Shown here in pieces: positions 1 to 13,600 of a stretch of DNA of 64,000 nucleotides. Source of the stretch: Syngnathus acus (lineage: Eukaryota > Chordata > Actinopteri > Syngnathiformes > Syngnathidae); assembly GCF_901709675.1 (NCBI RefSeq), contig NC_051098.1, positions 6,511,000-6,574,999 on the forward strand, read 5' to 3'. The notes beneath the pieces are model-generated. The model had not been told where the DNA came from and ran no database searches. It saw nothing but the letters and a program-made list of their open reading frames with translations. The position numbers and the translations under genes were made by a program. Every line of letters begins with the position of its first letter. The stretch's first letter is position 1.

Positions 1-58
1 GAGGAGGACCAATGTTAAAAGTCCTAACACAGCAAATAGACACAAAGCGCCGTCTTAC

Positions 59-2863
59 TTTCCATCTTTGAAGAAGGTTTTGAGAGCGTCGCTGAAACTC
101 TTGGAGTATTTCACAAAGTCTTTCTTCCGCTGTTCCAGGGCCTAACACACACAACCTGTTCAGTTCTGCTTGTCTCAAAGGAGGCAACTGGGACCCCACC
201 CCACCCATGCTCCATCATTTTATCTATACTTACCTGTCTGTTTTGATACTGGTACCTTCTGAAGATGGTATTAACGATGTCTAGCAACTCTTTTATGGCA
301 CTGGCAATGTCTCTGGAGGACACACAAACGCCCGCATGTAAAGAAGCGATAACAATACATTTAAAAATCTCTTTGTTCTTGAGCCAAAATTACTCTTCTT
401 TCATCCAGATCACTGTTTGGTTTTCTTGCCTACCCCCCCCCCCCCCCCCACACACACACAAACCTGATACCCCCCCATCCACTATGATTTTTTTTAACAA
501 CCACTAACTTTGAATTGATTTTATTCTTAAGCCTTTCAATGGGTAAGCCACTTAATAAAAAGTGTTAAATTCCATCAAAATAACAGGCCCGAAAAACACT
601 GCAAATCTGCATGTGTAATATAGATCATATTAACAGGAAAATGTCTGCATTCAATGTCAAACTCTGAAATAAATAAAAAATTTACTCAACCATCCAACCT
701 GCAGGAGGGAAAATAATGATGCTGTGTGACAAACGCCCTCTGGATACGTTGCTTTTGGAATTAGAATTAGAATGTGCAATGAGCTAATTTGCATAAAAAA
801 CATACACATTGACTTGTTGAAACAAAGCTGCATGCACACATGAATTGTAAACTTTGTGGAGGGACAAAGGTAATCTGACCAAATTGAAAATATATTGCCT
901 CTTGCATAAGAGAACAAAAGATACTAGTGGAAACCTCTGAGATGGAACGGTTTGAAAAAATCTCTTTCATGATGCTGGTAGACCTCCTATTTCTTCAAAT
1001 GTTTTTATTCAATAGGAAAGAATTAGAATTCATTCATTCCAAACTGTCATGTTCATGGAATCTGTAGTATCTGTACAGATGATAAAGACGTTAACCACAG
1101 TTAAGAGTAAACTGTGATGAATCCTTTGACAAGAAGTGACTGCGCGTGACAATTTTCGGACAATTAAGCTAACTGGGTAATTTCCTGCGGCACATACGGG
1201 CAGCACAAGAGAGCTCGCCATGGCTGAAAGCAGCTCAAAATTTTGTGCTACTTCACAGATGCGTTTATGACCGAAAAAATTTAATTACTTTAAAACAAAT
1301 TTGGACAGGGATGTTAGCTATTCCACTCTATATTAGTTTTTGACAATACTGCGTCAGATGACACTAAAACCCCACAAAAAATACCTGTTCATGTTTTGTG
1401 CTCTTTCTGAAATGTACCAAGATGCTCCAAATTGGCTCTTTCAGCCTAGCTGACATGAACGTAGTACATTAGAGATCCAGTGTAGTGGTCACATTGAAAG
1501 ATGAGTATAAAATCATGAACTGTTTTAGAATCAAGGTTTGTGGTAAATTTACAGTTCAAACTATTGATACAGTCAGCTGGACTTACCATAGTTTCAAATT
1601 CGTATGGGGGGGGCAACTAGAGAGAAACAAGTGGACTTAAAAGTTTTACAGTTAATCACACAGTAACACACAAGCATTTATCTCTCTCACTTGATGATCT
1701 GCAGGAAGCCCACTCTGTCATTAATCTCATCAGGTATGGTGCTGAGGGTGTGTTTCAGAGCATGGGCCCTCTCATTTAGCTCCTGGAACCCCAGCTCCTC
1801 CCTCTCAATTCGGAACTCTGACGAAACACATTGGTACAAAAACAACAAATTACTCCCCTTGATTGCACAATGATGGGCACAGTAGCACATGTTCAAGTTT
1901 TGAGTAATGGCATGTACAAAATAGTAGAAAAATTAATAGTGGTTAAATAATAAAAACATATATACCTTGAAAAGACTAATAAGAGAAGCCTTTTTTAAAT
2001 GAATGATAAGTGTGTGTCTGTGAGTGTATGCATTGCAAAAATCAATCACTGTGAATTTACACAAAGGACTGAATTACAGGCTAGAAGGGAAGGAAGGTGT
2101 GTTGCACTTGATTTGTGGAGAAACAGCGCTCCCCAGTGGACATTTTAAGTACTAGTCTCCGCACTCTCCAACAGGCAATTTGGACGCTGAGCAAGTATTC
2201 CCTGCTTGTGGTGTTCGTGATGCGCACACTTTCGCTTACCTTTCACATCGGCAGCGGCCATGCGAAGTAGACACTCATTATAATTGATTTTCAAGTTCTT
2301 CTTTTCAAGTAGTTTCAGCACAAATTCCTCGGTCACGCCAGGGTTCTCCTTCTCTGCCTTAAGACGTTGATTGTAAAGAAAAGCATTTTACCTTGGGTAT
2401 GTCAATCAAGACCATAAAATGTGACTATTGTAACAACACGTTTTAAAATCACCTTTATAAAGGCTGCACGCAGCATCTGTGCTGCTGACGGGGTGACTTT
2501 CTCCAACTGCAATACATCACAAAAAGTGCACATTTGACTTTGCTATTTATAGTTGAAATTTAATTTTCTAAATCAGGTTGTTTTTGGAAATACTGGACTT
2601 GGTGTCCTTCCTCTATAACCAGACATTTTAATATTTGGGTCTTATATAGTTTTACAATTTTATCCGACTCAAGTGGAAGGTCATATCTCTGCCTTTGTTT
2701 TTGTTATTACTTTCTATTCCTTTAGTTTTTCTATGTAGACTTTCTATCAATCATGAAAAGGGGTTCTGTCCCTCCATACCTGGTCAAAGACAGGGTACAT
2801 CACTGTGTACAAAGCCATGACTGAAGTGGTGCTTGTTTCTTTCCTGAAGTCCTCCATGGTCAT
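59..2863 (-). CDS. pdcd10: Programmed cell death protein 10 (CCM3), 3'-truncated by window edge
   Basis: Adaptor of the cerebral cavernous malformation and STRIPAK complexes; it binds GCKIII kinases through its N-terminal dimerisation region and paxillin/CCM2 LD-like motifs through its FAT-homology domain. Six coding exons on minus: 2780-2863 (start ATG at 2863), 2453-2506, 2240-2357, 1691-1817, 234-312 and 59-141. All junctions have AG/GT sites and phases close. They encode roughly residues 1-180 of about 210; the last exon, expected to carry the helix ending in QTFKTVA-like sequence, lies beyond the left edge. Recognisable stretches are [39 protein letters not shown] and [12 protein letters not shown]. 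Lysines matching the LD-binding basic patch are retained. The N-terminus is two residues shorter than mammalian PDCD10 and visibly diverged, so this may be one of the two teleost paralogues (a/b not assigned). Identity is certain; paralogue choice is not. Confidence 0.95.
433..460. repeat. Poly-C and CA microsatellite
   Basis: A run of about 17 C followed by CA repeats, in a pdcd10 intron. Confidence 0.9.
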
Positions 2864-4694
2864 TGTGGACTGATTAATGGACCTTCAGGTACGTGCCACC
2901 TTCCCCGTGTTCAATCCCTCCCACTGACTGATAGCATGGGAACAGAAAAACATCCAAAAGTCAAGAAGTAAAAAAACAAGGGAGATGTCAATTGATTGTG
3001 TTAGTTGTATAGTCTCAGAGTAAAAGACAAATTTGAAAAGTTGTCTTACAATAGTTGACTTGTCAGGTACTCAGTGGAGGGAAGATTTCAGCCAAAGCTC
3101 AACAATACAAAACATGCTGTTTTTTTTTTTGACTGGAAAAAAATATTTTGTACTTTGCAATACTTAGCGCTTCCAGGCCTGTTTGTTTTGTTCAAAATAG
3201 TTACGTACTACCTCTGGACATACCACTCTTAAGTCTCTAGGCTCACACCTTTAGCCCAAAGTGGAGGGAATTAATGTGAAGTGGTAATTTAAGAAAACAT
3301 TTTGTGTTGACGCTTAATAGTGTTCTCATCTGACATCTGTGCAGGCGGTGTGGGTTCAGCTGTCAAGTAGTGGTGGAATGTGAATGACTGTCTACCTCTA
3401 TATGTGGCTCATAATTGACCAGTCTGGGGTGTATTATCAGCCTTTCAACCTGATGTCAGCTGAGGTAGTTCCAAATCGTTGCAACACTGAAAGGTAGAAA
3501 ATGGATGGATAAATGTTAGAACAGTAGTCTGCGGGAAAGTATAACTGCTGTACATTAGTAAATGATGACACGTCTAAGATTATTTTCTCTCTCATGCTGC
3601 TAAATAATGTAAAGAAAATAGGAGAAACAGAATGCAGTTTTATGCATTGACTGTTCTAAAGATTGCAGGTGAGCTGGTATTCCGGCTGACTTGGAGCAAG
3701 AAGCAAGCTACACCCTGGGTGTGATCAAATCAGAAAGCCTCAGCCGACTGTGCTACATATTTTTGGTCATTTTTAGTTAATTGCAGAACTGAAGAGAGAC
3801 AGGGCATATCTTTCAGATGAATACAGGTGTAAAGCAAGGTTTAGCTCCAGTTTCAACTTATTGGTTGCAGTCCATAATTCCACTCAGCACTTATCCTGAT
3901 TCATCAGTACAATAACTGCACCAAGTCCCATTTCCACGATGGCAGCGCCCATGAAAGCAAACAAAAACATCTCAGAAAGTGATTTAGATTGGTAGCCAGG
4001 GCATCTTACTCTGTGAATTTTAAAATCTTTCTTAAAATATTGTTCGATTTTACTGATGTTTAGAGTAAACTAAAATATGAGGAAAACCATCGTTTCTGTA
4101 AAAACAATTATCCACAAGAAATAATCATTGCCTTGTATATTAGTATCAATCCACCCAGACATTATTGCAACCATAACATTTTAAACCATTCTCGTGCAAA
4201 AATGACCAAAAAATGAATTAAGCCTCTCTAGTTGGCAGTGATTCAAATTAACAACACTTTTATGGTGTGGGTTGTTTCGTCTTCAAAAGGCACACATTTT
4301 GATCAAAGTATATAGCCTGAAACGTTTCACTTGGGTGTGGTTGAGGACAAAACGGCACACCTAGAGTGACACATGACTTGGGAACACAGCCAAAGATGAA
4401 ATCACACGAGAAATAATTAAGTGTTCGCAAAAATAAGTTAAAATTGCTCGTTCATGTTGTCATAAAACCCGTTTCCATGGTTTACTTTTGGAGTCCGGTT
4501 TGACGTCTGGTTTGTCCATCAAGAAACATTCAGTACATTTTCAAATAAAGTATTACACGTCCCTACATGTTTAATTAACACTTAAGATTAGAAGACCAAA
4601 GGGGGATTCGTAACAACGTTGTGTAACATTTGGTCTGCTGTCAAAACATTAGCAATTTAGAAGGTGATTTAAAGTCAGTACTATGACGACTTAC
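2864..4694 (-). other. pdcd10 intron 1 (5'UTR intron)
   Basis: No coding exon seen on either strand. It contains a short degraded piece of the common fish repeat (about 3668-3735, with the modules 'gctggtattccggctgacttgga' reduced from GCTGGAGCCTATCCCAGC and 'gctacaccctgg'). The acceptor for the coding exon is probably the pyrimidine-rich site near 2930, not resolved. Confidence 0.5.
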
Positions 4695-4800
4695 GCTCCA
4701 CCAACGAGTAACAGGCAAACTTGACAGGAACCGGGACGATCAAACAAGACTCGAACCTTTGGAAGCTTTGATCAACTATACCGCACCTCCTTGCTGACTT
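4695..4800 (-). other. pdcd10: Candidate noncoding first exon of pdcd10
   Basis: On the minus strand the bases ending at 4695 are followed by a consensus donor (GGAGC then gtaagt), in the right position to splice to the coding exon whose start codon is at 2863. No start codon in frame is needed because the 2780-2863 exon carries its own. The upstream end (about 4800) is a guess; there is no TATA box. Vertebrate pdcd10 genes start with noncoding exons next to the SERPINI1 promoter. Confidence 0.5.
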
Positions 4801-5267
4801 CTTGGTCGGAAAGTTTGTTTGTTCCGAAATCTGGGGAGCTGGTAAGGGTTAGTTAGGGTTGTGCTAATCGAAAGTGCGACTGGTTGTAGTTTTCTTGGTC
4901 GGTGTCGCCTCTTCCACAAAACCGTCATTAGGACTACAAGTCCCAGATAGTGGCTAAAAGCGGAAATGCTATACTGCCGAGTGAGAGTGGTAAATATATA
5001 TTCAAGAACAAAAACGCAAAGACACGTTTTTTTTTTTTTTTTGTGGTTTATGGTAAAAAAAGAAAATAACGAAAACAAGTAACAATAAACTCGGTTATAA
5101 CAGGCTATTTATTAGCACCGAAGATATTCGTAGGTCGCACTATTAGGTCAAGACAGTTCCCCCTCCTCCCAACTGTTGCTGTCGCCAAAACCTGCCCAGT
5201 AGTGACTATGTCTATCTTTGTTGTCAGGCTGTGCTTTTACAGCTAAAATATCTACGTTCCCAAAGTC

Positions 5268-5309
5268 AATGAATGAATGAATGAATGAATGAATGAATGA
5301 ATGAATGAA
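5268..5309. repeat. (GAAT)n microsatellite
   Basis: About ten tandem copies of GAAT/ATGA in the pdcd10-serpini1 promoter interval, directly abutting a fish interspersed repeat fragment. Confidence 0.9.
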
Positions 5310-5392
5310 ATATCCATCCATCATCTGTACTGCTTGTCCCCACGGGGGTCTCGGGCGTGCTGGAGCCTATCCCAGCAGTCATCCACTGTAAA
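5310..5392 (+). repeat. Fish interspersed repeat fragment (GGAGCCTATCCCAGC family)
   Basis: Carries the module order ATCCATCCATC, then a GTACTGCTTGTCC-like segment, then GTGCTGGAGCCTATCCCAGC. The same order recurs at several other places in this window and is very common in percomorph genomes. Confidence 0.75.
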
Positions 5393-5639
5393 GTACAAGA
5401 GTGTAACATAATTTGTGACTTTTTGTTTCCAATTAAATTAAAATTAAATTCGCCCCACCCTCACCCTCCCCCCTTTACTAATCAAAATCGAGCACAGATT
5501 AACAATATACCTCTCAATGAAACGTGAAAAAATACAAAACCAACATGTTGCAGAAATGCATTTATTTTTTCTCCAATTTGATACTCTTTGTTCTTGTTCT
5601 CTGGACCAATTGGCGTGCAGGAAGGCGGGGCCTGCTGCA

Positions 5640-5745
5640 GAGCAGCGTGCAGTGAACTGCTGCGTTGAAAAAGAGGAGAGGAGTAGCAGAGATCTTGCAC
5701 AGTCAACGCATCATCTCAGCAATTTCCCTTGATCGCTGTACATCG
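5640..5745 (+). other. serpini1: Candidate noncoding first exon of serpini1
   Basis: A segment just downstream of the CCAAT and GC boxes ends in a strong donor (CATCG then gtaagc at 5746). The serpini1 coding start is in the next exon, whose acceptor lies at 10614 or 10626, giving a 5'UTR intron of about 4.9 kb. Neuroserpin genes typically have a noncoding first exon. The 5' end is approximate. Confidence 0.55.
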
Positions 5746-8700
5746 GTAAGCAGTTTTAGACACTAATTAACAAACAATCTCAGGAATGATCAACCTGGGA
5801 AATTTCTTAGAATAAAAGATGAACTCGTCAAATCATTAGGAAGCTGCTTTTACGATACAATCTTAATCTGTTAGGATGTGACTGTGCTCCTGTGATTATG
5901 GGAATTTCTGAAGGGGTTGATTTTATATTGGTCATATGTGGATGTTTGATAAGGGAGCAGGTGGAGACAAAGTGAATTTTTTTTTTAAATTAATTTTATA
6001 TAGCTGTTTGCCTTGTTAGTTGTTGTTATGGGCTACAATTGCCTTTATTTGCTACCGTGCTTTCCCTTATGTATATTTTAGTCATTGCATTCGCGAAGAT
6101 TCTTGTCCTTGAATTACATGGCAAAGACGTTGTAAATGTGAATTTACGAAACAGATTGGAATCGCCTAGTCCTATCCTGTCCGCACCCCTCACACGCACG
6201 CGCACGCACACACGCACACTGAGACACATGCATAATACGTGTTAATTCTTTCTGCAGGTATAAATCTAACATTTGCTTGTCTCCCTAATTTAAGATTTAC
6301 AACTCAAAACATGAACATTAGATTCAATGTTATTCATACAATCCAACTAGTATTAAGAGGGAATTAAAAATCATACATCTATTTGTGATTTATTTAAATT
6401 GTTTGTCAAAAAAGATACGTATTTTAATTCAGTCTGCTTCATAGTCTGCATTTGAAATACACCATGTGATATTTTGATATGTTGTGTAATGTTGTGTAAT
6501 GTTGACAACTACGTTTATTTCAGTCATAATCTCAGTTTTGAAAAAAAATCCGAAGTGCATTGCAACTAATGTTAATCTCTTGATGTGTTGTCTGCCCCCT
6601 TCCGCCCTCCTTTAGTACGTATATAACATATACGTTATGTACGTTATGCACTACCCCTTTCCCTCCAATAAACCCCTTTTTTGGTCCAAGTGGCATTTAG
6701 TCACCCTTTCTCCGCCCCTGACAGAAGTAAACGCACTGAGATTTAAGAGATCCATAGATACATTTTACTGTGCTATGGAGAGTTTACTTGGGAAACAAAC
6801 TTTCTTTTAACGACCAGTTCTTTTAATTGAAAGTGTTTTGTTCAGTGGGTCCTCTTTGGTAGATTCTTTTTCATCAGTTAATTCTTCCTCATCAGCATGC
6901 ATCATGCTGTCTTTTTTCTTTCTCATCGTCATGCTCATCATATACCCCCACTTCATACATATTCTGGGCGGAGACAAGGCAATATGCATAGTCCATTAGT
7001 GTTTTAGAACAGATTGCATTTGACCTTTGAGGCTCAATTAAATTTGACATTTCAAATTATGAACGACGTCCAAAATCTTTAGATCTGGCTGACTGATGTT
7101 TCATTCCTTTAGCTTCTATTGCTGTGTTTTCCTCCTGTCAGTCAAAATGTTTGTGCTTTTTGTTTTCCCATGAATTTGCTCATCCTTCCCCCAAATCAAT
7201 GTCGCTCTATCGAATATCCTGCCTTTTCCTCTCTCTGCTGTTAGTGGGGATTAATAAAGGGTTGTTAACCTCTTTCTTCACCCTCTGTTAAGCGTACAGT
7301 GAGTATCCCGGGACTTAAGGTAGATTCCGTCGGCCATTATGTCATTTTCTAACAAGGGAGGCAATCAGTCAAGTCACTGTAACGAGGATGGGCTGCAGAT
7401 GGGGAAATTACTCTGATGTTGCAGCAGCAATCACCTTCTCCACGTACAGAGATAATTGAAGTAGACGATCCTACAGCATGACTGAAATTGAGTTTTTTAA
7501 TGAAACACTGTGCTAACTGCTTAAGGAGCAGAGGTGCTGTGTTTTTGAAGTTAAGGACCTCTTGGTTGTGAGACAAATGTGCTAACCACTACCATACTGC
7601 TGGAAAGGTTCACCGCCAGCAAAAACAGTTCTGTTTTCTTTCCACACCTGTCAGCAGTTTCACCTCTGTTTTAATACTGGTTTTATTTTTTGTGTGTGTC
7701 TATGATTCATAGCATTGCTATTGTTACAATTGTTTTTTTAATGCCCAAATACTGCATATTGTCATGCATGACTGTGGTTCAAACATACAGTACTGGGATA
7801 TATTATGGCCCATGTTCCCAAAACTATGGTTTGACACTGCTTTTCCACTTTAGAGGCAGTTGATAGTAACCAGTAGACAGCGCGAGGCATTTAAACCAAT
7901 TTAAGGCATGTTTGCAATGCCGTCCCAGTGAATCGGCACACGAGAGGCATAATAGCAGATTTATTCACTTGTTTCTTTTACATGGAACTGTGTGCTCTGC
8001 CTTCATGTAATAGTGTGGTGACTTCAGCTCGACAAATGCTTTCAATGCAAATTGCCATCTCCTATAAGTAATTTGCACACCGGTTAGTGAGCTAGTAGAA
8101 CGGCAGAAAAAAGGCTTGCATGGCTAAAGTGTAAGGGTGCTTGACTTTGCTGCTGTCGATACAAAAAAAGAACATAAACGCGGGAAAAAAAGCACGTTGT
8201 GAACTATAATAGCGTTCATTTTATATTTTTTAAAAGATGCGCAACTGAGATGTGTTAGAAAGGAGAGAGAGGTCTTGTGCTGGTGAAGTTGACACCTCAG
8301 TACATCTCCATCCATCACTCGCTGTTGCCTTGGTAACCTTAGATCCTGAAGCAAACGTGTAGGTCATCGTAAATGTGTGTGCATCTGCAGGTGTGATCCA
8401 GTCCCATGGCCTCCCAATCATGCACCCTCAAGGTGTAGTGTTTAAATGGCAGGAAGGATTACGCTGCTGGCTGACGTCACTTTTTAATTGCGTAAATGTC
8501 AACCATCGGATTACATAGGAGGGATTAGGAACTACTTTTAAATGCCAGTCAATTTAATTGCATGCCATGAACCAAATGGTCAAGATTAGGGGATTTTCAT
8601 GGTGATTTTGTTGTGTTAGTCACCAGAGTGAGATACGTTTAACAGATGGGGTGTTTGGTTTTCTTCTTTACCTAAAAGATCTGCTGGGAACTCTACACGA

Positions 8701-10614
8701 GTAGCTCCCGTAAAGAAAAAGCTCAACTAACTGTTCGGAAGAATTTTTTTGGAGATAGTGTGGCGCAACTCAAAAGGTCAGAATGTGCTAAAGGAGCCAA
8801 ACACAATCGCTAATCTCTCCTCTCATAAGGTCAAGAATTTAAGGTTGTCTTTTTGACTCTAATCCTGTTCTGGCAGTCGTCTGGTTGAGTCATATGCCAT
8901 CCCTGTACAGCACTGACAAGTTTTATTTTCACCTCAGTACAGGTGGTTGAGTCATATGCCATCTCTGTACAGCACTGACAAGTTTTATTTTCACCTCAGT
9001 ACAGGCCAGGGTCTTTTAAAATCTTTTATCTGACGCCAATTGTGAATTTGAGAAAATTCTGTTATTTCTCAAGATGGTCAATCAAATCCAGGTGACTCAT
9101 CTGGATACTTTTACTGTACAGTAACTGCATTAATCAACATTGAATATTGCTAACCATTTCTTTTGTGATTAAAAATCTTCACTAATGTCAATTTCTAGGC
9201 TACCACAGAAAATTGCTTGTTTTTGCCTAAAGGTCAATCTGCCCCACCTTGATAAACCCAAATGTTAATGACCTTTTAACTAGGACATTTGTGATGACAT
9301 CATAGTAAGAAAGGTCAAAATCATTAAAGTGTGCATACTTGGACATCAAACAATTGGGGTCTATTATTATCTGTGGTTTGTTTCCTCTGTCAACTCTACT
9401 AAATCTTGGCATGAATTACTGTTATGAATCTATCCACCCACAGCCCACAGTTTGTGACGCCCCCAACTCCACCCCGTTTGAATCTCTGAAGATATCATTC
9501 CAGATTGAAAATTAAATATTTGCCTTTGGCAAGCACTACTCTCTAGTCAGACAGTTCTTTGTCAGTGATTGGATGCAAAAAGAGCTGGCCCAATTCTGAC
9601 CATCTAATGGGCATGAAAGGAAAGGAAAGTAAGGAAGAAAACTGGCAGGGGCGCTCGTGTAGATGCTGCCGATTGTTGTTGCTGATGCTGATGCTTTGTT
9701 TGTCGCCTGCACCTATAGTAACAGCCAGCAGATTCCAGTCTGGCAAATGGTTAGCGCCCACCTTTGTGGGAAAGACTTTTTCTGGTGCAGCATGACTGTG
9801 CCTCAGTGGCCAAAATAATGCCTGGATGGTGTGGAAGGACCTTTCACATACTCTACCAAGACTCCATTTCTATTGTCATAAATATGTATGGCAACCTCTT
9901 GTGTTATTAGAGGTGCTATGAATCTATGCACGGTTGGTTAATCATACCACAAATTATCACAGAAGTGCATTTTGGTCAGTGAACCGTATATTGATGTTTT
10001 TATTGTATGCATATTGAGTGTTACTGACTTAAAATGTGACGAACATGACGTGGCTAATGTGGGCTAATGACTCATGAGCATTGAGCAATTTGTTTTACGG
10101 TTTTATTTGGTTTCTCACTGCAGAAGACCTACAAAGATTTTACGGATAAAATGCATCTGTTCCAATAAACTCTGCTTTAATTTGGGCTAGTTTACTGCTA
10201 CTTACAACAAATTGGCGGTAGTTGTCCTACACAGCCGGCATGCTGGGAGATTAACTGCCAAATTGGCCATAAAAAGTCTAGTGTAACCTCTTTTGCTGAC
10301 TCTCTTTCTTCATTGCTGTCTCCTCTCACCCATCCTCTCCCTGGCCTTGATGGTTATGTACAATATCCATCTTCCCACATTTATCTCTCACCATCTCACA
10401 ATATTGTAATTCCTACCTTTTTTTTATTATAAATAATCTTGTCATCACTCCATCCTTCTGTCCCCACCTCTTTGGCCCCCCAATCCCATTATCTCTCTAA
10501 TCCACTCATCATGTATCCCGTTATCATTCCCCATTTGGTGTTTGGTCTTTATTTTTTCGATCCCTTTCTCTCTTCTGCACCTTCATTTCACATGGCATCC
10601 TTCTTCCCCTTCAG
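5746..10614 (+). other. serpini1 intron 1 (5'UTR intron)
   Basis: No supported exon in 4.9 kb on either strand; the open frames are short and lack homology. Contents: a CA/CG-rich stretch near 6188-6230, a degraded fish repeat tail near 7560-7600 ('gtgctaaccacta'), a two-copy 62-bp tandem duplication at 8883-9006, and a pyrimidine-rich run before the coding exon (10440-10614). Confidence 0.6.
8883..9006. repeat. Two-copy 62-bp tandem duplication
   Basis: Copy 1 is 8883-8944 and copy 2 is 8945-9006. They differ at very few positions (for example CCATCCCTG versus CCATCTCTG), so the duplication is recent or homogenised. No coding potential. Confidence 0.95.
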
Positions 10615-10628
10615 CTGTCATTGCAGCA

Positions 10629-13600
10629 ATGTGGATCCCGGACTCTTCATCCCCTCTCCTCCCGATCCTCTCCATCCTGTTGCTGGGCTACAGTTGCCGA
10701 GCGGCGGACATTCCAGAGGACACTACCTCCGAATTCTCTGTCAGACTGTACCATCAGCTGCAGGCGACAGGGGGTCAAGACAACATTGTTTTCTCCCCCT
10801 TGAGCCTAGCCTTCGCCTTGGGAATGGTGGAGCTCGGAGCCAGGGGGGAGTCGCTGCAGGAAATCCGACAGGCCATAGGATTTGACAACCTGCTGCCAGG
10901 TAACAAACACGTTTATACAACTTGGCAGTTTTATGTCAGGAGACAAGGCTGCTTTAACTCATCCATCCATTCTCTACACCGCTTATCCTCACTACGATTG
11001 AAAGTCCTTCCTATAAGGCAGTCCAACTCTATTGGAGCGTTGAATCATTTTCTGCCTGTCACGATACGGTGCTGGCATAGCGAGACAAACCGATGATTCT
11101 CTAACAGATTTGGGAAAATGGAGTCAAATCCAGCGGTGCTGATGATCTTCTTTTTTTTTTTCAGCAAAGTTTATGCACTCAAGACTGACGTTTTTCTCCC
11201 GCATCTTCATTCCTTTGCTATATGAATTTGCTTGTGCCCTCCAGGTGTGGAATTCTCTTTGCTCCAGAACCTAACAGCAGCGTTATCCGAGGACGTCAAC
11301 CAGTATACAGTCCGCTTAGCCAACGGTCTCTTCGTACAAGAAGGTATCGCCTTCAACCCCGAGTTCCTACACCTGATGAAGAAATTTTTGGGAGCCAATA
11401 TTCAAACCGTTGACTTCAGCGAATCAGCAGCTGTCGCCGAACAGATCAACAGCTGGGTGGAGAATCATACCGAGAGTGAGTAAGAAAAACGAACCATTAG
11501 ACTTGTTTCACTTTACTTAGCATGCGCTCCACAATCAACTTTTTTTGCAGGTAAGATCCGAGACCTTCTATCTGCCGAGGATTTTAGCGAGGTGACTCGT
11601 CTGACCATGGTCAACGCCATCTACTTTCGAGGCTCCTGGACAAATCAGTTCAGACCGGAAAACACCAGAACCTTCTCCTTCAGCAGAGATGATGGTTCCG
11701 AAGTCCAGACGCTGATGATGTACCAACTGGGTGACTTCTCCTATGGTAAGAACATTAGCTGATCATCACTCCTGACTTATGTGACTGAAGATACATGTTG
11801 TGCTCATCACCTCCAGCCAAGCACAAGAGAAAGTGATTTGATCTGTGTTTGGTTTGTTCGTTAGCTGAACAAGGAATGACAACAGTTTGTGGAGAAAGAA
11901 TCAATTTAAATAATCTAAAATAATTTAACAAAAAGATTTATTTATTCTTTTTTAAAATTTTGTTACACGGAACCACAGAATAAAAAATTGTACTGCACAT
12001 TTTTGAATAAGTTTGTGACTCAAGGCAGTCAAAATAAATTATATAAATAATATTTATGAAAGTGCAACGTATTTTGGGTCTTTTTTAAAAGGATATTTGC
12101 CAATCTTCACTATTGGGTAAATGTGTTTGAGTGAAACGGCGAGTATGCGCCTCCATCCTATTATTTTGTAATCTGATGTGCTGCCAAAGGAAATTACATC
12201 AACCTTTCACCGCATGGCTTCTAAAGTTGTCGCATCTGCGCTATTTTGGTGCAGTGAGCTTGCACACTTGTGAACGCCAACGTTCGCAGGTTCACATACT
12301 GATGTATGCGTGCCTGTTTGTTTGTAGAGACTTGACTGTGAATGTGTGTGAGCTTTGAAGAATAGAGGGACAGGTCCACGGAGAAAAGGCTGTGTTTTCA
12401 TTTTCATATTTTGTAGGAAGATTGTGGTGTGGCAAAGTCAAACACCCCCCCTCCCAATCTCTGCAGCGATGTTGCCTCATCTCAGCAAGTTGAATGAAGC
12501 GTAGGTGTTCAAAGACAAAATTTTATTTTAGTTTTTATTCTTTTTTATTTATTTCTCCCGCTGGTGAAATCTTATCTCCCCAGTAAGATGCCATATAATT
12601 TAATGTCTTTTAATGTGACAAATCTAAGCGTAATGTTAATTTGGTATTTATTTGTGTATGAGTTATGTTTGTTTGTTAAAGTTAAACGGATAACTTTACA
12701 GGATACAAACTTATATAATCACACATGGGTGCATCTGTTTACTCTTTCTCTGAAGGTAAGCGACTCATGCTGAATGCAAGCACTTTTTAAGAGCAAATTC
12801 AGTTTGACTCCTCAAAGTGCAGCATGAATGGTTTTTAATTAGGGTTTAAGCAGCCTCACAAGCTTTAATCAATAGTGCTTTCAATGTGCCCAGAGAGGTG
12901 TTCATCTGCACGAGTTTCTCCTCAGGGAACTCGCAAGCCGAGTAAAGCGGGACACACAGTGCGCATCAGTCTAAGTGTGTGTGTCTAAGCTTGTTTATTT
13001 AAACACCTATTCTCCTCCCAGGTGAGTTCAGCGATGGCTCCCAGGAAGCTGGCGGTGTTTATCAGGTCTTAGAGATGCCGTACGAGGGGGAGAACATGTC
13101 CATGATGATCGTCCTGCCTCGGCAGGAAGTGCCATTGGCTTCTCTGGAGCCTATCATTAAGGCACCACTGCTGGAGGAGTGGGCCAATAATGTTAAACGA
13201 CAGATGGTGGAAGTCTATCTGCCCCGGTGAGAAGCTGTTTTACCAAACATGTAACTGGTTATTGTTTAAAAATGCTTTTTAAAAAAAATCCAGCGTTCAA
13301 AACGTGTGAAAAAGGTGGCAGCTGGAATTCACGCTATTGGAGTATTTCTTTAACCAATCATATTTTAAATGTCCCAATTTATGTTGATGTCAGAATTTTC
13401 TTTCAAAACTTTTACAGCAGGTTGGACTAACAAAATGCATATGTAGCAATTTGCACAAATTCATACATTTCATAATAAGGATCATTGGTGATGTGATTTA
13501 CTATTTTATATGAATGTTTTACATTTTTGTCATGTTATGTGGTAGATATTGCCTCTAAACTGCTCCAGTCAATGTTCATAGCACAGCTGTATGCTGTTAC

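Larger units (their letters stand above)
4800..5640. promoter_or_regulatory. Head-to-head intergenic promoter region, pdcd10 / serpini1
   Basis: About 0.8 kb separates the inferred divergent first exons. Mammalian PDCD10 and SERPINI1 are also arranged head to head and share a promoter region. Near the serpini1 side there is an inverted CCAAT motif (ACCAATTGGC, about 5604-5613) and a GC box (GGCGGGGCC, about 5624-5632), with no TATA box at the expected distance. The segment also carries a GAAT microsatellite (5268-5309) and a fish repeat fragment. Assignment is by position and motif only. Confidence 0.45.

Noticed and set aside
4843-4862. Telomere-like GGGTTAGTTAGGG, and CTAACCCTAACCCC at about 30594
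   Set aside because: Under three repeat units each and unrelated in position; chance.
10439-10885. 148-codon open frame overlapping the first serpini1 coding exon in another frame
   Set aside because: It is a frame shadow over a pyrimidine-rich tract and the serpin exon; the serpin frame gives a signal peptide and matches the family.
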